DNA from: Pseudomonas sp. KK4
GTDB lineage: Bacteria > Pseudomonadota > Gammaproteobacteria > Pseudomonadales > Pseudomonadaceae
NCBI RefSeq assembly: GCF_001984065.1
Contig: NZ_LYVP01000053.1
Coordinates: 1 to 36,146, forward strand
DNA length: 36,146 bases
Reading direction: 5' to 3'
Shown here: positions 15,722 to 22,273 of the stretch, piece after piece
How positions within the stretch are numbered: the stretch's first letter is position 1
Layout of the letters: each line of letters starts with the position of its first letter
Translations under genes and position numbers: made by a program
The notes under the pieces: model-generated
Told to the model about the DNA's origin: nothing
The model's database searches: none
What the model saw: only the letters and a program-made list of their open reading frames with translations

Positions 15722-16648
15722 TCAGCCCGCCATCGTCAACCGGTTGCGCCCCTCGCGCTTGGCAACGTACAGCGCATTATCGGCACGTCGCACCAGGCTC
15801 TCGGCCGATTCGCCGGGCAGCAGGGTGGAGCAGCCCAGGCTGATGGTCAGTACGATCGAGCGGCCCTCGGCGACATACTCTTGGTTCTGCACCGCAAACC
15901 TCAACCGCTCACCGACCATCGCCGCCGCTTCCCGAGGCGTATTGGACAGCAGCACCAGAAACTCTTCCCCGCCGTAGCGAAACACCATGTCCACGTTGCG
16001 CAACTGATGCTTGATGGTGGCAGCGACTGCCTTGAGCACATCATCACCGACGCTGTGGCCATGGGTGTCGTTGATCAGTTTGAAGTGATCGATGTCCAGC
16101 ATCAGCAGCGACAAAGGTTGCAGATGGCGCCGGGAGACTTCGATTTCCCGCTGCAGGGTCTGGTCCATGGCGATGCGGTTGCCGGTGTCCGTCAACGGAT
16201 CGCGCAGCGCTTTCTGAGTCGCGGCGCGGTATAGCAGCGTGTTACGCATCGGATAGAGCAACGCGGCCAGCAGCGATTCCAGGCTGCCTTGTTCCTGTTC
16301 GGTGAAACGCTGATTACGGCGAAACACCAGTTCACCCAGGTGTTCGCCTTCATGGCTGAGACTGTAGGTGATCGAATGGCGCCCGCGCTGGCCGAACTCA
16401 AGACGCAGGTCACTGCTCTTGTGTTCGAAGGTCAAGGCATCGAGCGGAACCAGGCGCTGAATTTCCCGGTAGAACAACCCGAGAATGCGTTGTGGTTCCA
16501 GACTGGTTTGCAGCTGCAGGCTCAGTTGCTGGCGCAGCTGCGCAAGGCTGACGGGTCTTTCCAGAATCGGTTGCTGCTGACCAAACCCCAGGCGTTGCAA
16601 TTTGGCGCTATCGAAGTCAATTGCGTTGGTCTGGGAAGGTGATTTCAT
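15722..16648 (-). CDS. GGDEF-domain diguanylate cyclase (PA3177-like)
   Basis: A 308-residue soluble protein that should make cyclic-di-GMP from two GTP. Residues about 30-140 form a GAF-like or coiled sensory region without membrane helices. The C-terminal half is a complete GGDEF domain: DPLTDTGNR near residue 150, DIDHFKLINDTHGH with the metal-binding Asp near 182, GGEEF at 226-230, and the inhibitory RxxD (R217, D220) at the correct distance. This is therefore a feedback-controllable, catalytically intact cyclase. The order diguanylate cyclase, yciK, mupP, ubiG, mtaD on the same strand agrees with P. aeruginosa PA3177 to PA3170 as I recall it. It ends convergently with undA. Confidence 0.92.
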   Translation of the reverse strand: MKSPSQTNAIDFDSAKLQRLGFGQQQPILERPVSLAQLRQQLSLQLQTSLEPQRILGLFYREIQRLVPLDALTFEHKSSDLRLEFGQRGRHSITYSLSHEGEHLGELVFRRNQRFTEQEQGSLESLLAALLYPMRNTLLYRAATQKALRDPLTDTGNRIAMDQTLQREIEVSRRHLQPLSLLMLDIDHFKLINDTHGHSVGDDVLKAVAATIKHQLRNVDMVFRYGGEEFLVLLSNTPREAAAMVGERLRFAVQNQEYVAEGRSIVLTISLGCSTLLPGESAESLVRRADNALYVAKREGRNRLTMAG

Positions 16649-16744
16649 ATGGCGTCGCCCTTGAGCAGTAAGTCTGTCTTACAAGCTGGGTGAGAGCGGC
16701 TTTGGGCTGCGCGTCGATACTGGTCCATCAGTCCCGTAGGACAT

Positions 16745-16778
16745 TTCGTACAAGTTTAATCCGCTTCGTACGACTTTA
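16745..16778. promoter_or_regulatory. Tandem 14-base repeat upstream of the diguanylate cyclase gene
   Basis: TTCGTACAAGTTTA at 16745-16758 and TTCGTACGACTTTA at 16765-16778 match at 12 of 14 positions and start exactly 20 bases apart, about two helix turns. They lie about 100 bases before the cyclase start. This is a plausible dimeric regulator site, but no regulator is recognised. The rest of the 360-base gap (16649-17008) holds an AT-rich stretch around 16865-16905 and no convincing gene. Confidence 0.35.
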
Positions 16779-16963
16779 GGAGTCTATCAACGCCCGCCCG
16801 GTTCCCGTCGCTTTCAAACGGCGTGTCAGATAACCGCGGAGCGAAAGTCGTGCCATTTGCCCGGTTCGAATAAAAATCTTTATAAATCAAAGGTTTGATT
16901 TTTAAGAGGGGAGAGGGGTGAAATCGAGCGACAGTGATTTGACAGAAAAACGAGGTGTAAGGC

Positions 16964-16991
16964 GTGCCGCGACGGGAAATCGTCGCGGCAC
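16964..16991 (-). terminator. Perfect 11-base stem after yciK
   Basis: GTGCCGCGACG and CGTCGCGGCAC pair perfectly around a six-base loop, 17 bases after the yciK stop in the leftward direction. No T run follows immediately (the nearest is about 14 bases on), so it is either an atypical terminator or a 3'-end-protecting hairpin for the mtaD-ubiG-mupP-yciK message. Confidence 0.5.
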
Positions 16992-17008
16992 AATTGCGAC
17001 GTACGGCA

Positions 17009-17749
17009 TTACTGGGCGTTGAAAGCCTGGCCATTGATGCCGGTGCTGTCCGGACCCATGAGGTACAGGTAGACCGGCATGATCTCTTCGGGCGTCGGGT
17101 TATTCAGCGGGTTTTCTCCAGGATAAGCCTGGGCACGCATGCTGGTGCGGGTAGCGCCCGGGTTGATGCTGTTGGAGCGCACCGGCGCCACGGTGTCGAC
17201 TTCGTCGGCCAGGGTTTGCATCAGGCCTTCGGTGGCGAACTTGGACACGCCGTAAGCGCCCCAGTACGCGCGGCCCTTGCGGCCGACGCTGCTGGAGGTG
17301 AACACCACCGACGCATCCTGCGACAGCTTGAGCAGCGGCAACAGGGTGCTGGTGAGCATGAACATGGCGTTGACGTTGACCTGCATCACCCGCATGAAAT
17401 TCTCGCCGGACAACTGCTCGATCGGCGTGCGCGGACCGATGATCGAGGCGTTGTGCAGCAAGCCGTCGAGATGGCCGAATTCGGTTTCGATCATCGCCGC
17501 CAACTCATCGTATTGATGGGGCAGGGCGGTTTCCAGGTTGAACGGGATCACCGCAGGCTGCGGATGGCCGGCCGCTTCGATGTCGTCGTAGACCTGGGTC
17601 AGGTTGGCTTCGGTCTTGCCCAGCAGCAGCACGGTCGCGCCGTGGGCGGCATAGGTTTTCGCAGCGGCGGCGCCGATGCCACGGCCGGCACCGGTGACCA
17701 GGATGACCCGGCCCTTGAGTAAGTCGGGACGGGCGGAATAATCGAACAT
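17009..17749 (-). CDS. yciK: YciK-family short-chain dehydrogenase/reductase
   Basis: A 246-residue classical SDR. It has the NAD(P)-binding TGAGRGIG near residue 19, the structural LLHNAS motif near 97, catalytic Ser in VVFTSSSVG near 150, and Tyr/Lys in YGVSK near 164. The substrate of YciK is not established in what I know. A TGAGG ribosome site precedes the ATG. It is the last gene of the leftward cluster, 132 bases after mupP, with a degenerate REP in between. The P. aeruginosa homologue also follows mupP, as I recall, so the linkage is old rather than local. Confidence 0.88.
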   Translation of the reverse strand: MFDYSARPDLLKGRVILVTGAGRGIGAAAAKTYAAHGATVLLLGKTEANLTQVYDDIEAAGHPQPAVIPFNLETALPHQYDELAAMIETEFGHLDGLLHNASIIGPRTPIEQLSGENFMRVMQVNVNAMFMLTSTLLPLLKLSQDASVVFTSSSVGRKGRAYWGAYGVSKFATEGLMQTLADEVDTVAPVRSNSINPGATRTSMRAQAYPGENPLNNPTPEEIMPVYLYLMGPDSTGINGQAFNAQ

Positions 17750-17799
17750 AAAAACCTCAACAAATCGGATATGGACGGATGGCCGATGCGCTGCCCCCC

Positions 17800-17856
17800 T
17801 GTAGGAGCGAGGCTTGCCCGCGATAGCAATCTCAGTGGCGCCATCGCCGGCAAGCC
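17800..17856. repeat. Degenerate REP-like inverted repeat between mupP and yciK
   Basis: TGTAGGAGCGAGGCTTGCCC at 17800-17819 is a different REP type (GTAGGAGCGAGGCTTGCCCGCGA). The right side has only ATCGCCGGCAAGCC at 17843-17856 as a partial inverted partner. The arms are of unequal length, suggesting a decayed pair. Confidence 0.6.
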
Positions 17857-17881
17857 GTGCGCCTGCAGAAAGCGGATCGGA

Positions 17882-18553
17882 TCAGCAGCTGCAGAGCGCG
17901 CTATCGAGCACCTTGCGCAGCTCCAGCGGATGATCGACCACCACATCCGCGCCCCAATGCCGCGGATTGTCATCCGGATGGATATAGCCGAAGGTCACCG
18001 CTGCCGTCCGGGTCCCGGCATCGCGGCCGGATTCGATATCGCGCAGGTCATCACCGACGAACAATACGCTGGCCGGGTCCAGGTCGAGCATCTTGCACGC
18101 CAGGATCAACGGCTCCGGGTCCGGTTTGCTGTTCTTCACATGATCAGGGCAGATCAGCAGCGCCGAACGCTCGGCCAGGCCCAGCTGCTGCATGATCGGC
18201 TCGGCAAAACGCAGTGGCTTGTTGGTGACCACGCCCCAGATCAGGTTGGCCTTCTCGATGTCCGCCAGCAGTTCGCCCATGCCGTCGAACAGTTTGCTGT
18301 GCACGGCACAACCGACCAGGTAGCGCTCCAGGAACTCCTGGCGCAGTTCCTCGAAACCTGGGGACTCCGGGTCCATGGAGAAGGTCACGGCGACCATCGC
18401 CCGGGCGCCGCCGGAAATCTCGTCGCGAATGTGCTTGTCGTTGATCGGCGGCAAACCACGGTCGGCACGCATCGCCTGACAGATCGCAATGAAGTCCGGC
18501 GCGGTGTCGAGCAGGGTGCCGTCCATGTCGAAAAGAACTGCTCTGATTCGCAT
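17882..18553 (-). CDS. mupP: N-acetylmuramic acid 6-phosphate phosphatase MupP
   Basis: A 223-residue HAD-superfamily phosphatase. The nucleophile and acid/base are Asp9 and Asp11 in FDMDGTLLDT. The Thr of motif II is in GVVTNKPL near 108, the Lys of motif III in KNSKPDPEP near 142, and the acidic motif IV is GDDLRDIESG near 168. In Pseudomonas this gene, between ubiG and yciK, encodes MupP, which dephosphorylates MurNAc-6-phosphate in the AnmK/AmgK/MurU peptidoglycan recycling route and so affects fosfomycin and beta-lactam responses. Phosphoglycolate phosphatase (Gph) is the common alternative label; the ubiG linkage favours MupP. The start lies four bases after the ubiG stop and its GAGGAG site lies inside the ubiG end, indicating coupling. 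Confidence 0.9.
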   Translation of the reverse strand: MRIRAVLFDMDGTLLDTAPDFIAICQAMRADRGLPPINDKHIRDEISGGARAMVAVTFSMDPESPGFEELRQEFLERYLVGCAVHSKLFDGMGELLADIEKANLIWGVVTNKPLRFAEPIMQQLGLAERSALLICPDHVKNSKPDPEPLILACKMLDLDPASVLFVGDDLRDIESGRDAGTRTAAVTFGYIHPDDNPRHWGADVVVDHPLELRKVLDSALCSC

Positions 18554-18557
18554 CGGC

Positions 18558-19256
18558 TTACTCCTCGCGCAGGGTCTGGATCATGTAGTTGACGTCCACG
18601 TCGGCCGCGAGCTTGTAGTGCTTGGTCAACGGGTTGTAGGTCAGGCCGATGATGTCCTTGACGGTCAGGCCGGCCATGCGGCTCCAGGCACCGAGCTCGG
18701 AAGGACGGATGAATTTCTTGAAGTCATGGGTACCGCGAGGCAGCAGCTTCATGATGTATTCAGCGCCGACAATGGCGAACAGGTAAGCCTTCGGGTTGCG
18801 GTTGATGGTGGAGAAGAACACCTGGCCGCCGGGCTTGACCATGCGGAAGCAGGCGCGGATCACCGAGGACGGGTCCGGCACGTGCTCGAGCATTTCCAGG
18901 CAGGTGACCACATCGAATTGCTCGGGCATTTCTTCGGCCAGGGCTTCGGCGGTGATCTGCCGGTATTCGACGCTGACGCCGGACTCCAGCTGATGCAATT
19001 GAGCGACCGCCAGTGGCGCTTCGCCCATGTCGATGCCCATCACGGTGGCGCCGCGCTGGGCCATGGCTTCGCTGAGGATGCCGCCGCCGCAACCGACGTC
19101 GAGGACTTTCTTGCCCGCCAGGTTGACGCGCTCGTCAATCCAGTTGACCCGCAGCGGGTTGATGTCGTGCAGCGGTTTGAATTCGCTCTCGCGGTCCCAC
19201 CAGCGATGGGCCAGGGCTTCGAATTTGGCGATTTCGGCGTAGTCGACGTTGCTCAT
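18558..19256 (-). CDS. ubiG: Ubiquinone biosynthesis O-methyltransferase UbiG
   Basis: A 232-residue class I SAM-dependent methyltransferase that performs both O-methylations in ubiquinone synthesis. Motif I is VLDVGCGGGILSEAMA near residue 50, followed by the acidic GIDMGEAPL. DVVTCLEMLEHVPDP near 118 is the UbiG-typical motif, and FFSTINRNPKAY near 150 is also diagnostic. It begins with YAEIAKFEALAHRWWD, the usual UbiG start. GAGGA precedes the ATG. It lies between mtaD and mupP on the same strand. Confidence 0.95.
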   Translation of the reverse strand: MSNVDYAEIAKFEALAHRWWDRESEFKPLHDINPLRVNWIDERVNLAGKKVLDVGCGGGILSEAMAQRGATVMGIDMGEAPLAVAQLHQLESGVSVEYRQITAEALAEEMPEQFDVVTCLEMLEHVPDPSSVIRACFRMVKPGGQVFFSTINRNPKAYLFAIVGAEYIMKLLPRGTHDFKKFIRPSELGAWSRMAGLTVKDIIGLTYNPLTKHYKLAADVDVNYMIQTLREE

Positions 19257-19288
19257 GGTTTAAGTCCTCGAAAAGCTTGAAAAGTCCT

Positions 19289-19311
19289 GATGCGCCCGCG
19301 TCGGGCGCATC
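19289..19311 (-). terminator. Perfect hairpin between mtaD and ubiG
   Basis: GATGCGCCCG and CGGGCGCATC form a perfect 10-base stem with a three-base loop, two bases after the mtaD stop and 33 bases before the ubiG start. A proper T run is absent (only CTTTTC further on), so a full terminator is doubtful. A processing or attenuation site that lowers ubiG expression relative to mtaD is an alternative. Confidence 0.45.
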
Positions 19312-19312
19312 G

Positions 19313-20644
19313 TTATTCGGTACGGCCGCTGATGCGCAGGCCCCAGGCCTTGGCGCTGGCGACCAGTTGCGGTTCATCCAGGCGCGTCAGGCGACAGTCG
19401 TCGAGCAGTTGCTTGCCGGCGACCCAAACATGTTTCACGCAGTCCCGGCCCGTGGCGTAGATAAGCTGCGAGACCGGGTCGTAGACCGGTTGCTGGGCCA
19501 GGCCAGAGAGGTCGAATGCAACGATGTCGGCAGCCTTGCCGACCTCCAGCGAACCCACCTCGGCCTCGATCCCCAGGGCGCGGGCGCCGTTGAGGGTGGC
19601 CATGCGCAGGGCGCGATGAGCGTCCAGGGCGGTAGCCGAGCCCGCGACGGCCTTGGCCAGCAGGGCGGCGGTGCGGGTTTCGCCCAGCAGGTCCAGGTCG
19701 TTGTTGCTGGCGGCGCCATCGGTGCCCACGGCGACGTTGACCCCGGCCTGCCACAGGCGCTCCACCGGGCAGAAACCGCTGGCCAGCTTGAGGTTCGATT
19801 CCGGGCAATGAATGACGTTGGTGTTGCTTTCCACCAGCAGCGCCAGGTCGTCCTCGCTGATCTGGGTCATGTGAACGGCCTGGAAACGCGGGCCCAGCAG
19901 GCCCAGTCGCGCAAGACGGGCCAGCGGGCGTTCGCCGCGCTGCTCCACCGCTTGCTGCACTTCGAAGGCGGTTTCATGGACGTGCATGTGGATCGAAGCG
20001 TCCAGCTCTTCGGCGATCACCCGGATTTTTTCCAGGTTTTCGTCGCCCACGGTGTAGGGTGCATGGGGGCCGAAGGTGATTTTGATGCGTTCGTGGTGCT
20101 TCAGATCGCCGAACAGCTCGACGCCCTGACGAATGGCCTCGTCCGCCGTGCTGGCGCCGGGGATCGGGAAGTCCAGGATCGGAATCGCGATTTGCGCACG
20201 GATACCGCTGTTGTGCACGCGCTCGCTGGCAACCTTCGGGAAGAAATACATGTCAGAGAAACAGGTGATGCCGCCCTTGAGCTGCTCGGCGATGGCCAGG
20301 TCGGTGCCATCACGGACGAATGCCTCGTCGACCCATTTGGCTTCGGCGGGCCAGATGTGGTTTTCCAGCCAGGTCATCAGCGGCAGGTCGTCGGCCAGGC
20401 CGCGGAACAGTGTCATCGCCGCGTGGCCGTGGGCATTGATCAGGCCGGGGCTGAGCAGCATGTCCGGCAGTTCGCGGACTTCGCTTGCCTCAAGCTTGAG
20501 GGCGGCGGAACGCGGGCCGATGAACACGATGCGGCCGTCGCGGATGCCCAGGCCATGATCCTTGAGCACCACACCAGCGGGTTCGACGGGTACCAGCCAG
20601 GTCGGCAGCAATAACAGGTCGAGCGCAGCGGCAGTGTTCGGCAT
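19313..20644 (-). CDS. mtaD: 5'-methylthioadenosine deaminase (TRZ/ATZ amidohydrolase)
   Basis: A 443-residue metal-dependent amidohydrolase of the MtaD/SahH-deaminase type. It converts methylthioadenosine to methylthioinosine in the Pseudomonas salvage route, as demonstrated for P. aeruginosa PA3170. Metal ligands are seen in NAHGHAAMTLFRG near residue 70 (HxH), the His pair in IHMHVHETAFE near 225, and the Asp in VGTDGAASNNDLD near 310. TFGPHAPYTV near 195 holds a further active-site His. The gene is divergent from mtnA, which acts two steps later in the same pathway; 108 bases separate them. Ribosome-site sequence before the ATG is weak. Confidence 0.9.
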   Translation of the reverse strand: MPNTAAALDLLLLPTWLVPVEPAGVVLKDHGLGIRDGRIVFIGPRSAALKLEASEVRELPDMLLSPGLINAHGHAAMTLFRGLADDLPLMTWLENHIWPAEAKWVDEAFVRDGTDLAIAEQLKGGITCFSDMYFFPKVASERVHNSGIRAQIAIPILDFPIPGASTADEAIRQGVELFGDLKHHERIKITFGPHAPYTVGDENLEKIRVIAEELDASIHMHVHETAFEVQQAVEQRGERPLARLARLGLLGPRFQAVHMTQISEDDLALLVESNTNVIHCPESNLKLASGFCPVERLWQAGVNVAVGTDGAASNNDLDLLGETRTAALLAKAVAGSATALDAHRALRMATLNGARALGIEAEVGSLEVGKAADIVAFDLSGLAQQPVYDPVSQLIYATGRDCVKHVWVAGKQLLDDCRLTRLDEPQLVASAKAWGLRISGRTE

Positions 20645-20713
20645 CGAGGGTCGGTTCCAGTGCTTTTATGAAGGATGGCGAAGTATACCCGAGCGTCTTC
20701 GCGGGGGGATCGC

Positions 20714-20719
20714 TATAAT
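20714..20719 (+). promoter_or_regulatory. -10 element upstream of mtnA
   Basis: A perfect TATAAT lies 33 bases before the mtnA ATG at 20753. No recognisable TTGACA-like hexamer is seen 16-18 bases upstream (GAGCGT is at the place). If used, the start near 20726 gives a leader of about 27 bases and favours ATG 20753 over the in-frame ATG at 20735. Confidence 0.55.
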
Positions 20720-20752
20720 CGGCGGCTTTTGTTCATGAGTGCGGGGTGTGGG

Positions 20753-21829
20753 ATGCGCGATCGACTGTTGGCTGCGGAGAAGGTGAAGGCCATCGATTGG
20801 CGTGATGGCGCCCTGTATCTGCTGGATCAGCGTGTTTTGCCGTTCGAGGAAACCTGGATCGGCTACACCAGCGCGGCCGGTGTGGCCGAGGCCATTCGCT
20901 CGATGGTGGTGCGCGGTGCGCCGGCCATCGGCATCAGTGCCGCCTATGGCATCGTGCTGGCGGCCCGGGCCCGGATCGCTGAAGGCGGCGACTGGTACGC
21001 GGCCCTGGAAGAGGATTTCGCGCTGCTCGCCGATTCCCGCCCGACCGCGGTCAACCTGTTCTGGGCACTGGGTCGCATGCACGATCGGCTCGATCGGCTG
21101 AAAGAGAACGCCGATCCGCTGGTGGCGCTGGAAGCCGAGGCCATCGCCATTCACGAGAGTGATCGCGAGGCCAACCTGACCATGGCGCAGTTGGGTGTGG
21201 ACCTGATCCGCAAGCACCAGGGCAATGCCCAGACGATCCTGACCCACTGCAACACCGGCGCCTTGGCCACCGGCGGTTTCGGTACGGCACTGGGGGTGAT
21301 TCGCGGGGCGTTCATCGAGGGCATGGTCGAGCGGGTGTATGCCGACGAAACCCGTCCGTGGCTGCAGGGCTCACGCCTGACGGCCTGGGAACTGGCCAAC
21401 GAAGGCATCCCGGTTACGCTCAATGCCGACTCCGCCGCGGCACACATCATGAAAACCAAAGGCATCACCTGGGTGATCGTCGGCGCAGACCGGATCACCG
21501 CAAACGGCGACGTGGCGAACAAGATCGGCACCTATCAACTGGCGGTCAACGCCATGCACCACGGCGTGCGCTTCATGGTGGTGGCGCCGAGCTCGACCAT
21601 CGACATGCACCTGGCCAGCGGCGACGACATCCCGATCGAAGAGCGTGACGGGCGCGAGTTGCTGGAAGTCGGCGGCAAGCGGGTCGGGGCGGATGTCGAG
21701 GCGTTCAATCCTGTGTTCGACGTGACACCGGCGGATCTGATCGATGCGATCGTGACTGAAAAAGGCATCGTCGAACGCCCGGATACGGCGAAGATGGCGC
21801 AGTTGATGTGTCGCAAGCGTCTGCATTGA
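20753..21829 (+). CDS. mtnA: Methylthioribose-1-phosphate isomerase MtnA
   Basis: A 358-residue protein of the eIF-2B-like family. It converts 5-methylthioribose-1-phosphate to methylthioribulose-1-phosphate in methionine salvage. The catalytic Cys is Cys166 in THCNTGALATGG and the acid is Asp246 in GADRITANGDVANKIGTY; both are intact. RGAPAIGISAAYG near residue 50 binds the phosphate region. The ATG at 20753 gives the familiar N-terminus MRDRLLAAEKVKAIDW; an ATG six codons earlier (20735) is possible. It is divergent from mtaD of the same pathway, so the 108-base intergenic region may serve both. Confidence 0.93.
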   Translation: MRDRLLAAEKVKAIDWRDGALYLLDQRVLPFEETWIGYTSAAGVAEAIRSMVVRGAPAIGISAAYGIVLAARARIAEGGDWYAALEEDFALLADSRPTAVNLFWALGRMHDRLDRLKENADPLVALEAEAIAIHESDREANLTMAQLGVDLIRKHQGNAQTILTHCNTGALATGGFGTALGVIRGAFIEGMVERVYADETRPWLQGSRLTAWELANEGIPVTLNADSAAAHIMKTKGITWVIVGADRITANGDVANKIGTYQLAVNAMHHGVRFMVVAPSSTIDMHLASGDDIPIEERDGRELLEVGGKRVGADVEAFNPVFDVTPADLIDAIVTEKGIVERPDTAKMAQLMCRKRLH

Positions 21830-21855
21830 CGGTTTTTGTTGTCTGAAAAATCGCT

Positions 21856-21945
21856 TTCGCGAGCAAGCCCGCTCCCACATTGAATCGGTGTCGTGCACAA
21901 AATCGAGTACGGCTCGGTCAGTGTGGGAGCGGGCTTGCTCGCGAA
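21856..21945. repeat. REP pair, 42-base spacer, inward orientation
   Basis: Perfect 24-base inverted arms at 21856-21879 and 21922-21945 enclose exactly 42 bases. The C-rich arm is first. The spacer sequence differs from those at 15631 and 25037, although the length is the same. Confidence 0.92.
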
Positions 21946-22273
21946 GTGGCCCTTGTAATCACTGAACAACCATCATTTTGCCCATATTTCTCCATTGTCT
22001 GGGGCTCTAAGCCCCTCAGATCCCCCTCAAGCCTGTCATCGGTCAACTAACTACGCACCATGCGCATCTGGGGGATAGGTGCGTGGCGGCCTTTGTGATA
22101 ACATCCGGCGGTTTCCAGGGTTGCCCGATGGGGCGGCCTTTACTGCGCAGATCCATGGCATAACTCGTTGATTTGTCGTAAGTCGGTGCATGGCAATCAG
22201 CCTGCAACGGCGAGCTTCGTTCGTCCCATATGGATGTGACGGAGTTTCACCAGAAAAAGGAATCAGGCTTCTC
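21946..22273 (+). other. gyrA upstream region
   Basis: 328 bases between the REP pair and gyrA contain no convincing gene. TGTGATAACA near 22094-22103 resembles an extended -10 but is weak. AAAAAGGA at 22253-22260 is the likely ribosome site for gyrA, 13 bases before the ATG. gyrA transcription in bacteria often responds to supercoiling through its -10 region; nothing here proves that. Confidence 0.35.

Noticed and set aside
16756..17034. 92-codon leftward frame before the diguanylate cyclase
   Set aside because: It begins inside yciK, spans the yciK 3' hairpin and has no ribosome site or recognisable features.
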